DNA of 64,000 bases from Flavisolibacter longurius (GCA_014163555.1 JACJGO010000013.1:82480-146479), one strand, 5' to 3'. Shown: positions 54,797 to 63,990, counted from the first letter of the stretch. Notes: generated from the letters alone by a model not told the origin. Made by a program: numbers and translations.

Positions 54797-56353
54797 ATGA
54801 AACAGGTTTCCTGCTTTTTTCTTTTAACCGTTGTTTTATTTTCTTCCTGCCGCACAGTGCAACCGGGCGGTGCTTCAAAAGACGATGGCAAAATCAATGT
54901 AACCTTTCTGCAGATAAACGATGTGTATGAAATTGCACCACTCAGTGGGGGCCGGGAAGGGGGCATTGCCAGGGTTGCTACCTTAAAAAAGCAGTACAAA
55001 CAAAAGAATCCGAATACCTTCCTGGTCATTGCCGGCGATTTTTTAAGTCCCTCGGTATACAACAGTTTACAACAAGGTGGGAAGGCGATACGTGGAAAGC
55101 AAATGGTAGAAGCCCTGAATGCAGCCGGTTTGGATATTGCTGTTTTTGGTAACCATGAATTTGATATCCGCGAAGGCGAACTGCAGGAGAGGTTGAATGA
55201 ATCCAGCTTCGACTGGATTTCCTCCAACACCTTTCATAAAACCGGCGCCGGCGTGGTGCCGTTTGCCAAAGCCGGTGGTTCCCCGTTTCCAAAAACAAGA
55301 ATCTTACACATAAGTGATGCGGATGGTACCAAAGCAAAGATTGGCCTGCTGGCTGTCACGCTACCGTTCAACAAAGCCGATTATGTGAGTTATACTGATC
55401 CGCTGCAAACGGCGAAGGAGGCCTATAACAGCCTGAAAGATTCGGTAGATGCCGTGGTGGCCATCACCCACCAGTCGATGGAAGAAGACGAGCGGCTGGC
55501 AAAAGAACTTCCCGGATTGGCGGTCATTATCGGCGGGCATGAACACGATCAGCGGTACGCAAAGATCGGCGATGTCTCTATCACCAAAGCCATGGCGAAT
55601 GCCAAGAATGCTTATGTCGTATACCTGCAGGTCAAACCCAAAAAGAAAAAGGTAGCCGTAAAAACGGTACTGGAACCTTTGAACGAAACGGTGCCGCTGG
55701 ACAGCGCTGTCAATGTGGTTGTTCAGAAGTGGAACCGCATTGCCGAAGAAGCCTACAGTATCCTTGGATTTGATGCCGCCGCTATTGTAATGACAAAAGG
55801 CGAACCCCTGGAAGGCCGCGAAACCGAAGTGCGGACAAAGTCCACCAACCTTACCCGCCTCATTGTTGCTGCCATCCAGGAAGCAGTGCCGGCGGCCGAT
55901 ATTGCTGTTATGAATGGCGGTTCTATCCGTGTAGACGATGTGGTGCAACTGCCCGTTTCGCAATACGATATTTTGCGCAGCCTGCCCTTTGGCGGCGCCA
56001 TCAGTGTAGCTGATATGAAAGGAAATTTGGTGGTGCGGATGCTGGAAACCGGCCGCAAAAATTCTGGCATTGGCGGCTTTCTGCATTACAACGAGGCCCT
56101 GCGCTTTGACGCCAACACCAGCAACTGGATCCTGAACGGAAAAGCCATTGATCCACAGGCAACGTACAAAGTGGCCCTGCCCGAATTTTTAATGACGGGC
56201 AAAGAAGCCAACATGGATTTTCTCAACCCACAAAATCCGGACGTGGTAAAACTATACCTCTCTACCACCGAAAAAACGGATCCCCGCACCGATATACGAT
56301 TGGCCGTGGTGCAATACCTGCAAAAGAACAGGGCACAGTATAGGGGCAATTAG
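54797..56353 (+). CDS. 5'-nucleotidase family lipoprotein
   Basis: 518 residues from ATG 54797; the lipobox is LFSSC (Cys18). A metallophosphatase domain with INDVYEI, GDFLSPS, GNHEFD and GGHEHD carries the di-metal ligands, though the first motif has N-D-V where D-x-H is usual. The 5'-nucleotidase C-terminal domain follows (NGGSIRVDDV, SLPFGG). It would hydrolyse nucleotides at the periplasm or surface. Confidence 0.9.
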   Translation: MKQVSCFFLLTVVLFSSCRTVQPGGASKDDGKINVTFLQINDVYEIAPLSGGREGGIARVATLKKQYKQKNPNTFLVIAGDFLSPSVYNSLQQGGKAIRGKQMVEALNAAGLDIAVFGNHEFDIREGELQERLNESSFDWISSNTFHKTGAGVVPFAKAGGSPFPKTRILHISDADGTKAKIGLLAVTLPFNKADYVSYTDPLQTAKEAYNSLKDSVDAVVAITHQSMEEDERLAKELPGLAVIIGGHEHDQRYAKIGDVSITKAMANAKNAYVVYLQVKPKKKKVAVKTVLEPLNETVPLDSAVNVVVQKWNRIAEEAYSILGFDAAAIVMTKGEPLEGRETEVRTKSTNLTRLIVAAIQEAVPAADIAVMNGGSIRVDDVVQLPVSQYDILRSLPFGGAISVADMKGNLVVRMLETGRKNSGIGGFLHYNEALRFDANTSNWILNGKAIDPQATYKVALPEFLMTGKEANMDFLNPQNPDVVKLYLSTTEKTDPRTDIRLAVVQYLQKNRAQYRGN

Positions 56354-56402
56354 CAGTGAACACTGAACCGTTGGCAATAAGAACGCTATTGCTCCACAAG
56401 AA

Positions 56403-56435
56403 AATATCCCAATATCCTAATCTCCCAATATCTCC
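56403..56435. repeat. aatatccc-word repeat
   Basis: Four near-tandem variants of aatatccc (aatatcccaatatcctaatctcccaatatctc-like), without a complementary arm, in the 114-base spacer before the GH13 gene. Confidence 0.5.
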
Positions 56436-56467
56436 GTATACTGCCTTTCATTGCCTATTTTAGCGCT

Positions 56468-57847
56468 ATGCGTAAATTCTTTATTCCCCTGTTTGCAGCC
56501 AGCCTTTTCTTTGCTGCCTGCAACAATACCGCCAATACAAATACCACTGCTGATTCAAGTACTGCCGATTCGGTAGCGATGGTGGATGGCCATCCGGCCT
56601 GGATTCAGCAGGGAAATATTTACGAGGTCAACGTACGGCAGTACACGCCGGAAGGAACCTTTAAAGCCTTTAGCCAGCATCTGCAACGCCTCAAGGACAT
56701 GGGTGTGCAAACCCTTTGGTTTATGCCCATTCAGCCCATTGGCAAGGAAGGCCGCAAAGGCGTATTGGGGTCGTATTATGCCATCTCCGATTACCGCAGC
56801 GTGAATCCTGAATTTGGCACCATGCAGGACTGGAAAGATTTAGTGGCGCAGGTGCACAGCATGGGTATGAAAGTGATCATCGACTGGGTGCCCAATCACA
56901 CTGCCCCCGATCATCCCTGGGTAAAACAACATCCTGAATTTTTTATTCGTGATTCCAGCGGCACACCTGTACACCAGCCCGGTACCGACTGGACCGACAC
57001 CCGCAAGCTGGATTTTAAAAACCGGCAATTGTGGGACAGTACGCTCAACGTGATGAAATATTGGGTAACCGAAACCGGTATTGACGGTTTCCGTTGCGAT
57101 CATGCCCAGGGACAGGGAAAAGAGTTCTGGACGAATGCCAATGCCGAATTAAAGCGGCTGAAACCCGGTTTGCTGATGCTGGCTGAAGCCGAAGATGAAT
57201 GGGTATATGAAGCGGGCTTTGACATGAGTTATGCCTGGAAGTTTTTTCATCGAATGGTAGACGTGGCTGCCGGCAAACAACCTGCGCATGCACTGGATTC
57301 GGTGCTGCATGAATTTGACACGACCTTTAACGATCTCGGTGCCCTCTTTCTGCACTTTACCAGCAATCATGATGAAAACAGCTGGAACAAAGCCGACTAC
57401 GGCACCATGCCCGGCGCTTCGCATGCGCCTTTTGCGGTCATCACGCAAACCATTAAGCAGTCCGTTCCGCTTATCTACAGCGGACAGGAAGTACCGGTGC
57501 TCGACAGCATCTCCTTTTTTTACAAAGACACGATTTCGTTCAACCAGCTAGGTAGAGCACCTTTTTATAAATCATTGCTCAATCTGCGCAAGACGAATGC
57601 AGCACTGGCAGCCAACGCTTCGTTTAAAAAACTGCGCACTTCTAACGACGCGGCTATTTATGCCTTTGAACGGGAAAAAGGGGGACAGAAAGTTTTGGTG
57701 GTGGTCAACCTGACCAACAAAGCGCTAACATTTTCCTGGTTCGATCAGCCTTCCGAAAAGCAGTGGGACAACCTCTTTCTCATGAACACAGAACCGGTGT
57801 TAACCTCCATTGAGCCCTGGGGTTACGCTGTCTACCAAAAAAAGTAG
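56468..57847 (+). CDS. GH13 alpha-amylase family lipoprotein
   Basis: 459 residues. Signal peptide with lipobox FFAAC (Cys18), Thr/Asn-rich linker, then the GH13 barrel. Catalytic Asp211 (GFRCDHA), Glu240 (LAEAEDE) and Asp302 (SNHDENS) are all present. It likely cuts alpha-glucans at the cell surface. No SusC/D genes nearby. Confidence 0.93.
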   Translation: MRKFFIPLFAASLFFAACNNTANTNTTADSSTADSVAMVDGHPAWIQQGNIYEVNVRQYTPEGTFKAFSQHLQRLKDMGVQTLWFMPIQPIGKEGRKGVLGSYYAISDYRSVNPEFGTMQDWKDLVAQVHSMGMKVIIDWVPNHTAPDHPWVKQHPEFFIRDSSGTPVHQPGTDWTDTRKLDFKNRQLWDSTLNVMKYWVTETGIDGFRCDHAQGQGKEFWTNANAELKRLKPGLLMLAEAEDEWVYEAGFDMSYAWKFFHRMVDVAAGKQPAHALDSVLHEFDTTFNDLGALFLHFTSNHDENSWNKADYGTMPGASHAPFAVITQTIKQSVPLIYSGQEVPVLDSISFFYKDTISFNQLGRAPFYKSLLNLRKTNAALAANASFKKLRTSNDAAIYAFEREKGGQKVLVVVNLTNKALTFSWFDQPSEKQWDNLFLMNTEPVLTSIEPWGYAVYQKK

Positions 57848-57888
57848 AACGACGAACGAGAGACTGAAACCCGAATCGGAGATGCTGT

Positions 57889-57896
57889 TACATTTG
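57889..57896 (+). promoter_or_regulatory. -7 box upstream of the arginase-fold gene
   Basis: TACATTTG is an exact TAnnTTTG match about 65 bases before the ATG at 57962. No clear -33 element. Confidence 0.35.
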
Positions 57897-57961
57897 CGGT
57901 CAAATTCTTCACGCTTGACGTTTGACAATTGATGTTCGGCGTCTCACGATAAATGCATTTT

Positions 57962-59089
57962 ATGTACGATTCAATTCTTGATTTTTTAAACCCGCTGAAC
58001 CGGTCCGAGATCAGTGGCGATACAGGATATAAAGAGGGGCAGATTGGAAAAGCGATCCAGGTGTACGACGAGGAGTTTCCTGACCTGGATGAGGTGGATG
58101 TGGTGATTGTAGGCTGTAGCGATCAGCGGGGAGCGGCACTCTTGCATGCCAGTACGGCGCCGTTTGCCATCCGCAGCGAGTTTTACAATTTGTATTACTG
58201 GCACCAGGATGTTCGCATGGCCGACATTGGCGATGTAAAAACCGGCAAGGCACCCAGCGATACGTATGCAGCGCTGAAGATGGTGTTGCACGAACTGCAG
58301 CAAGCCAATAAAACCGTGATTGTTCTGGGTGGTTCGCACGATCTTACCTTGTCGCAATATGGAGCCTTTGCCGATGATAAAAAAGCCATCGATGCCGTGG
58401 GAGTGGATGCATTGGTAGACATTAACCTGGAATCGCCCTTTCGTGCCGAAAACTTTTTGATGGAACTGCTTACCGCAGAACCGAACTTCATGCAACATTA
58501 TAATCACATTGGCTTCCAGAGTTATTATGTGCATCCCCGCATGCTTGAAACCATGGACAAGCTGCGCTTCGACTGCTTCAGGGTGGGAACAGTGAAAGAG
58601 CACATCGAAGAAATGGAACCGGTGATCCGTAACTGCAGCATCATGTCTTTTGATATTTCAGCCATTGCACGAGCCTTTGCGCCGGCCAATCATATTTCAC
58701 CCAACGGACTTAGCGGCGAAGAGGCCTGCGTGCTGATGCAATATGCCGGCATGAGCCCGAACATGAACAGCGTTGGCATTTATAACTATCGTCCCGAACG
58801 GGATGTAGAGCACCTGACGGCGAAACAGATCAGCCAGATGCTTTGGTATTTTTTGGATGGTTACAGCCGCAACAAACGCGAAGCCAAATTAGAAGAGCGG
58901 GAATCCTTCAATGAATTTCATATGGCACTTTCTGACATTGATACCGTTTTTCTGCAAAGCAAAAAAACCGGTCGCTGGTGGATGCAGTTGCCCGATAAAC
59001 AATTCATCGCCTGCTCCTACAAAGACTACATCACCGCCAGCAGTAACGAACTGCCGGAACGGTGGTTAAGGGCCCAGGAGAGACCGTAG
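57962..59089 (+). CDS. Arginase/formimidoylglutamase-fold protein with a reduced metal site
   Basis: 375 residues from ATG 57962 (57953 is an alternative). The ureohydrolase fold is recognisable: GGSHD with His126, the strand VDALVDINLES (153-158) where DAHxD should be, and SFDISAIARAFAPAN where SxDxDxxDP should be. Asp153, His126 and Asp231 remain but His and Asp ligands at 155, 157 and 233 are Asn, Glu and Ser. So a normal binuclear Mn site is unlikely. A C-terminal region of about 80 residues (FLQSKKTGRWWMQLPDKQFI) is family-specific. Activity uncertain. Confidence 0.8.
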   Translation: MYDSILDFLNPLNRSEISGDTGYKEGQIGKAIQVYDEEFPDLDEVDVVIVGCSDQRGAALLHASTAPFAIRSEFYNLYYWHQDVRMADIGDVKTGKAPSDTYAALKMVLHELQQANKTVIVLGGSHDLTLSQYGAFADDKKAIDAVGVDALVDINLESPFRAENFLMELLTAEPNFMQHYNHIGFQSYYVHPRMLETMDKLRFDCFRVGTVKEHIEEMEPVIRNCSIMSFDISAIARAFAPANHISPNGLSGEEACVLMQYAGMSPNMNSVGIYNYRPERDVEHLTAKQISQMLWYFLDGYSRNKREAKLEERESFNEFHMALSDIDTVFLQSKKTGRWWMQLPDKQFIACSYKDYITASSNELPERWLRAQERP

Positions 59090-59308
59090 GCCGCTTGCCC
59101 CCCGCTGGGGGAACCTAGGTTTGTGATGCTTTTCTTTTTATGGAATAAGCTGAAGTGCTACTATGAGTCGTCTGTTGCGTCGCACTCTTCGTCGTTCGGC
59201 AATCCTATTCGACATACAGAAACTAAAAAAACTTTGTGCTGAACAGAAGATGGCGATAAATAATGAGTGATACACCTAAGTTCCCCCACCGGGGGACAGG
59301 GGGCCTTA
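59087..59308. mobile_element. MITE-like element between two convergent genes
   Basis: Terminal inverted repeats 59087-59120 and 59274-59308 match at about 29 of 34 positions, each with an inner ccccc-xxx-ggggg palindrome. The 222-bp element encodes nothing. The left end holds the TAG stop of the arginase-fold gene and the right end the TAA stop (tta) of the helicase gene. Confidence 0.6.
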
Positions 59309-62300
59309 AATCGCTTTCATAAACGGCCGTACTTCCTCTTCCTCCTTTAGCTCATGTAATGCGATGGCAAGTTTGTTTGTTTTCACAAAATTGCACCAGT
59401 GGCAGTCTTCCTTGCCGCAGCCGGTGTAAAACTCCTTGCGCTGGATCTTCATCCACACATCCTTGATCTGTTGTTTTACGATGTCGATGTCAATGGAGGA
59501 AATGGTAATCTTTTCTTTGCGGTAGGATTTCTTTTTATCCGGTTCTACAAAATCAAATTCAACACCGGTAATATTCCAGTCTTTTGGAGAAAGGTCTAAA
59601 AGAATTTTATAAAAGATGGCCTGCCGCCAGTAATCACCGCCGTTCGGTTCTTTGCCAGGACGGGACAACTTATCACTGCAATTGTCGGGGTTGCCGGTTT
59701 TGTAATCAATCACGGTGGCATCTTTGCCGTTGAATTCAATCTTGTCAATCTTTCCTTTCAGCGGAATGCCATCTAGCAACACGTTGCGTACATTCATCTC
59801 CACCATTACAATCTTGTTCCACTTGGTGACGTAAGTGTTGTAATAATTTTTCAGGATCTCCAGTCCGTATTCCAGCCGGCGTGCAAACTGCTCCCGGGTA
59901 AAGCTTTCGCGGTGGCGCTTCATGTACCAGGTAAAGTCCTGCAGGAAATCATCCAGCAAGGGGAAACTTTCACTGGCCTTCATTTTTTTGAACAGGCTTT
60001 CCAGCGCATGGTGCACGGCCGAACCAAACTCCATCGCTTCGTTGCGGGGCGAGGGAATGCGGACAATGGTCTGGTAATAAAAACCAAGGGGGCATTTCAG
60101 GTAGGAGTTGAGTGAAGAGGCACTCATGCCAAAATTCTGCACAATGCGGTCTACCAGTTCGTCATCGAGGTGCGCCACTTCCGGTGCCTTTTCTTTTTGG
60201 AAATGAAGTATGTTGAATTCAGTGACGGTGTCATCGTCAATCTTCACCTCTTCTTTCGCCAGGCTGTGTTCCATTTGAATCTCCGCCAGGAACATGGTGG
60301 CTTCCAGTTGTTTGCCTTCGTTGGTATAATTTGGGTAAGAAATATACAGATGCTTTTTCGCCCTTGTCAGCGCCACGTAAAACAGGCGGCGCAGTTCTTC
60401 GGTATCGTTGCCTTTGGCGCCGGTGGCAAACAAGGTATCGGGGAAAGAAAACCCGCTGAACGGTTTGCGTTTTTTCTCCCAGCAACTGGAGGAATTGCCC
60501 ACAAATAACACATAGTCAAACTCCAAGCCCTTGGAGCCGTGTGCTGTCATCAGGTTCACGCCTTTTTCGTTGCCACTTACCTGCACCAGCGGAAGGATCA
60601 GACCTTCCTTGCGCATCAGTTCAATGCGGTTCATAAACTCGGAAAGCTGCACCAGGGGATGGCGACGCGTTTCTTCTTTTACATGATCGTAAAAGCCGGA
60701 AAGCGCCTGCATCAGTTTGTTTTTATCGGGGCTGTTGACAATATGGCCCAGAAAGCCCGCTTCCCTGACGATCTTTTCCAACAGGGTTTGCAGGGTTTCG
60801 TTCGATACGGCGCTGATCAATCCTTCCAGCATCAGCGAGGCTTCTTTCAGCCCACTATGCATGCCGGTGTCAAACAGGTCCATCTGTGGCCGGCGGGCTT
60901 CTTCGGCTAACCATTGCCGTAAGGAGGTTTTTTGCCCGCTGTATTTCATTTCTGAAACCCGCATGCTGGCTTTTGCAATCTCAATAGCGGGGATATCAAA
61001 CCATTCAAAGTGCAAAATCTCAAACAGCATCTCATCACCGCTGTACGGAATATCGTGTTCGGCATTGAGATAATTCAGCACCAGCAGGATTTGCTGCACC
61101 AGCGGCTGGTCGAGAATGTTCAGGTTTCGTTTGCTGTAATATGGAATGCCTTTTAACCGCAGGTACGCTGCCAGTTCTTCGCCGTATTTGTTTTCGCGGT
61201 AAATGACGCCAATGCTGTTGGCAGCTATGCCTTCGGTTACCAGGGCTTCAATTTTCTGCACGGTGCCGATCATTTCATCCTGCTGCTTTTCGTATTCGAA
61301 AACCAGGGGCGGATGGGCCAGGCCTGTGGTTAGCGCAACATTGCTGGCAATGAGTTCTTTGCTCAGTCCATCAATGCGTTTCACCAGGCGCTCCTGGTTG
61401 TTTTCAATCAGTGTTTTGGAAATATCCAGAATCGGTTGGGTAGAGCGGTAGTTGTTCACCAGCACAACCTTCAGCAAATCCTTTTCATAATTCGTGGCAA
61501 ACTCCAGCATATTCTCCACGTTGGCGCCCTGGAACCGATAGATACTCTGGTCGTCATCACCTACTACAAACACGTTGGGTTTGTCCCAGTAGTTGATCAG
61601 TAGTTGAACCAGCTTGTTCTGGCTTCCCGAGGTATCCTGGTATTCATCCACCAGGATGTATTGAAACTGCTCCTGATAATTGCGCAGTAGTTCCTCGTTA
61701 TTTTCAAATGCCTCAATTACCCAGGCTATCATGTCGTCAAAATCGTAGCGGTTGCGGCTGCGCATGAGCTGCTGAAACTTGTTGAATTCCTTGCACGCCG
61801 CCCGGAGCTTTTCCATTTTTTCCTTCTGCTCCTCGATCTTATCCCACCGCACATCACCTTTCTTAAACTCTTTTGTGGCCCGCTTGCAGATGTAGTCATC
61901 GCGGTGCTGCAGGCCGGCTATGTATTCATCCACTTTCTGGCAGATAAAATCGGCGGTCCAGCCTTCGCGTTTCATCAGGCTAAAAAGGCTTTGCAGGCTG
62001 GCTATCTCAAAATACACATCGCCGCGGTAGCGCTTCAGCGGGTGGTCTTTCGGAAAGGCATCTATCAGCTCTTTCATCAGCTCAATGCGTTCGAGATCCG
62101 AAATCGGATCCAGCGACGTTTTTTCAAACATGCCCAGGTTGTCCTGGATCACATCATTGCAAAAAGCATGGAAGGTGGCAATGTTTACCCGGTAGGCATC
62201 GGGACCAATAAACGTTAACAAGCGTTTCCGCATCGCCACGGCGCCGGAATCGGTATAGGTAAGACAAAGAATATTGTTCGGCTCTGTGCCGATATCGGTC

Positions 62301-62467
62301 AGTAGAATTTTACCAATGCGGGCACTCAGGATCTGGGTTTTTCCCGTACCCGGACCGGCAATCACCATCACAGGCCCTTCAATCTGGTCAACAGCCTGGC
62401 GCTGCTGCGCATTCAGCTTGTTGTATTCTTCTTCAAATTTCTTCAGCAGCTTTTCTCTCGACGTCAT
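59306..62467 (-). CDS. UvrD/PcrA-type helicase with C-terminal Fe-S PD-(D/E)XK nuclease
   Basis: 1053 residues. Superfamily 1A helicase motifs: GPGTGKT (I), VDEYQDTSGSQN (II), GDDDQSIYRFQGA (III), LVNNYRSTQPIL (IV), MTAHGSKGLEFD (V), RRLFYVALTRAKKHLYISYP (VI). The C-terminal nuclease has GSAVHHALE, GKIDKIE and VIDYKTG, and four cysteines framing it (Cys792, Cys1017, Cys1022, Cys1025), as in the Fe-S nuclease of AddB. A RecB/AddA-like role in DNA end processing is likely. Stand-alone, with no AddB or RecC partner nearby. Confidence 0.93.
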   Translation of the reverse strand: MTSREKLLKKFEEEYNKLNAQQRQAVDQIEGPVMVIAGPGTGKTQILSARIGKILLTDIGTEPNNILCLTYTDSGAVAMRKRLLTFIGPDAYRVNIATFHAFCNDVIQDNLGMFEKTSLDPISDLERIELMKELIDAFPKDHPLKRYRGDVYFEIASLQSLFSLMKREGWTADFICQKVDEYIAGLQHRDDYICKRATKEFKKGDVRWDKIEEQKEKMEKLRAACKEFNKFQQLMRSRNRYDFDDMIAWVIEAFENNEELLRNYQEQFQYILVDEYQDTSGSQNKLVQLLINYWDKPNVFVVGDDDQSIYRFQGANVENMLEFATNYEKDLLKVVLVNNYRSTQPILDISKTLIENNQERLVKRIDGLSKELIASNVALTTGLAHPPLVFEYEKQQDEMIGTVQKIEALVTEGIAANSIGVIYRENKYGEELAAYLRLKGIPYYSKRNLNILDQPLVQQILLVLNYLNAEHDIPYSGDEMLFEILHFEWFDIPAIEIAKASMRVSEMKYSGQKTSLRQWLAEEARRPQMDLFDTGMHSGLKEASLMLEGLISAVSNETLQTLLEKIVREAGFLGHIVNSPDKNKLMQALSGFYDHVKEETRRHPLVQLSEFMNRIELMRKEGLILPLVQVSGNEKGVNLMTAHGSKGLEFDYVLFVGNSSSCWEKKRKPFSGFSFPDTLFATGAKGNDTEELRRLFYVALTRAKKHLYISYPNYTNEGKQLEATMFLAEIQMEHSLAKEEVKIDDDTVTEFNILHFQKEKAPEVAHLDDELVDRIVQNFGMSASSLNSYLKCPLGFYYQTIVRIPSPRNEAMEFGSAVHHALESLFKKMKASESFPLLDDFLQDFTWYMKRHRESFTREQFARRLEYGLEILKNYYNTYVTKWNKIVMVEMNVRNVLLDGIPLKGKIDKIEFNGKDATVIDYKTGNPDNCSDKLSRPGKEPNGGDYWRQAIFYKILLDLSPKDWNITGVEFDFVEPDKKKSYRKEKITISSIDIDIVKQQIKDVWMKIQRKEFYTGCGKEDCHWCNFVKTNKLAIALHELKEEEEVRPFMKAI

Positions 62468-62572
62468 ATTGTGTTTGGGGTTTGGCGTTTGCGGTTTGGT
62501 TTTCCGTCAGCCACTTGTTCCTTATTCGATTTTCTTTTATCCTTCTATCAGGCAGACAGTAAATTCAGTTGA

Positions 62573-62597
62573 ATTGCGAATACACAGTATTCGCAAT
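62573..62597. promoter_or_regulatory. Perfect palindrome in the divergent helicase-desaturase spacer
   Basis: attgcgaatac (62573-62583), loop aca, gtattcgcaat (62587-62597): 11 paired bases. It sits in the 349-base gap between divergent start codons. The gap also holds a short inverted repeat tgcccg/cgggca (62732-62737, 62750-62755), a gtttgg-word repeat next to the helicase gene (62470-62502) and no gene. An operator or a repeat element; not decided. Confidence 0.45.
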
Positions 62598-62816
62598 CTT
62601 GTTCTGAAAATCAAAACTAACTTTTTTGCTAAAGCCTTTGGCAAGGTTTTCGGCATTTGTGGAGAAATTGGGAGGCGAGAACGACGGATTAGCCAGTGAA
62701 TACGCCAAAGACTTCACATATTCTGCAAAACTGCCCGCTTTTTAACTGCCGGGCATATTTCTTGAATTAACAACTGTAGCCGTTTTATCTTGCAACCCAA
62801 TTATTGTTTACGCATC

Positions 62817-63818
62817 ATGACACGTTTGACACCTGAATTGGCCGAATTAGAAAAGAACAAGGAAGTGATCTCCGGAATCGAGAACATTGCACATGAAGCC
62901 ATTGAAAAATACCTTGTAGAAGCAGAGACCGCCTGGCAGCCTTCCGATTTTCTGCCCGATATGAGCTCGCAGGAAGCCCTGAAAGAAATAAAAGAACTGC
63001 AGGAACGGGCTGCTGGTCTGCCGGATGGCGTGATTACGTCGCTGGTGGGAAATATGATCACGGAAGAAGCCCTGCCCACGTATACAACCTACTTCAACCT
63101 GATTGAAGGGGTAAACGAGGAAAAAAATTACACCTCCGACAGGGGATGGGTAAAATGGTCCCGCAAATGGACGGCTGAGGAAAACCGCCACGGTGATCTG
63201 CTCAACAAATACCTGTATCTCACTGGCCGTGCTGATATGCGCCAGGTGGAAATTACCATTCACAACCTGTTGCAAAATGGGTTTGATCCAAAAACCGATG
63301 GCGATCCCTACCAGGCATTTATCTATACCTCTTTCCAGGAACGGGCTACCCGCATTTCGCATGTGAACACCGGAAAACTGGCCGATAGAAACGGCGATGC
63401 CGTGTTGGCAAAAATCTGCAAGACTATTGCCGGTGACGAAGCCCGCCACGAAAAAGCCTACAAGACATTTATGGCAAAGGTTTTTGAAGTTGATCCCAAT
63501 GGTGCTATGCTGGCATTTGAAAAAATGATGAAAAAGCAGATTGCCATGCCAGCCATTATGATGGATAATTCACCGGTGGACAACCTGTTTACCCGCTTTT
63601 CGGCCATTACGCAAAAGCTGGGCATTTATACCACGTTCGATTATGCGTCTATCATTAAACACTTAACGGAGCTGTGGAAGATAGAAACCGTCACCGGGCT
63701 GAATTCCTATGCCGCCAAAGCGCAGGAATATCTCAGTACGCTTCCGGACCGCTACCGCCGTATTGCCGAGCGGATGAAAGAACCCGAAACAGTAAAACTG
63801 GCTTGGCTGGTACAATAA
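62817..63818 (+). CDS. Acyl-ACP desaturase (soluble, di-iron, plant type)
   Basis: 333 residues from ATG 62817. The two di-iron motifs are EENRH (Glu121-His125, TAEENRHGDLLNKYL) and DEARH (Asp207-His211, AGDEARHEKAY), typical of stearoyl-ACP desaturases. It would put a cis double bond into acyl-ACP with ferredoxin and O2. Starts MTRLTPELAELEKN. A terminator follows 19 bases after the stop. Confidence 0.93.
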   Translation: MTRLTPELAELEKNKEVISGIENIAHEAIEKYLVEAETAWQPSDFLPDMSSQEALKEIKELQERAAGLPDGVITSLVGNMITEEALPTYTTYFNLIEGVNEEKNYTSDRGWVKWSRKWTAEENRHGDLLNKYLYLTGRADMRQVEITIHNLLQNGFDPKTDGDPYQAFIYTSFQERATRISHVNTGKLADRNGDAVLAKICKTIAGDEARHEKAYKTFMAKVFEVDPNGAMLAFEKMMKKQIAMPAIMMDNSPVDNLFTRFSAITQKLGIYTTFDYASIIKHLTELWKIETVTGLNSYAAKAQEYLSTLPDRYRRIAERMKEPETVKLAWLVQ

Positions 63819-63837
63819 ATAATTGAAATCATTTAGC

Positions 63838-63867
63838 AAAAGGAGGTCCTGAAGAGCCTCCTTTTTT
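63838..63867 (+). terminator. Terminator of the desaturase gene
   Basis: aaaaggagg (63838-63846) pairs with cctcctttt (63857-63865) around a ten-base loop, with further T following. Confidence 0.88.
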
Positions 63868-63931
63868 AATTTGGGTAATGTACTGAAAAATGGTTGGTGG
63901 TTTTTTCATCAAATAGGTTTATAATCGCCTT

Positions 63932-63990
63932 GTCAGTTCGAAGGGGACGCAGGCGCTGCTGGAGAGCAACCTGCCAGCAATAGGACTGAC
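63932..63990 (+). ncRNA. Candidate structured RNA or leader at the right edge
   Basis: gtcagt (63932-63937) pairs with actgac (63985-63990); inside, gcagg (63949-63953) pairs with cctgc (63970-63974) and tgct with agca closes a ggag loop. The AT-rich surroundings and GC-rich fold suggest a structured leader or RNA of an unseen downstream gene. It does not match tmRNA, SRP, RNase P or a riboswitch class I can name with confidence. Confidence 0.35.

Noticed and set aside
63932..63990. SRP RNA, tmRNA or RNase P RNA
   Set aside because: The conserved cores of these RNAs are not present; only the general GC-rich hairpin form is similar.
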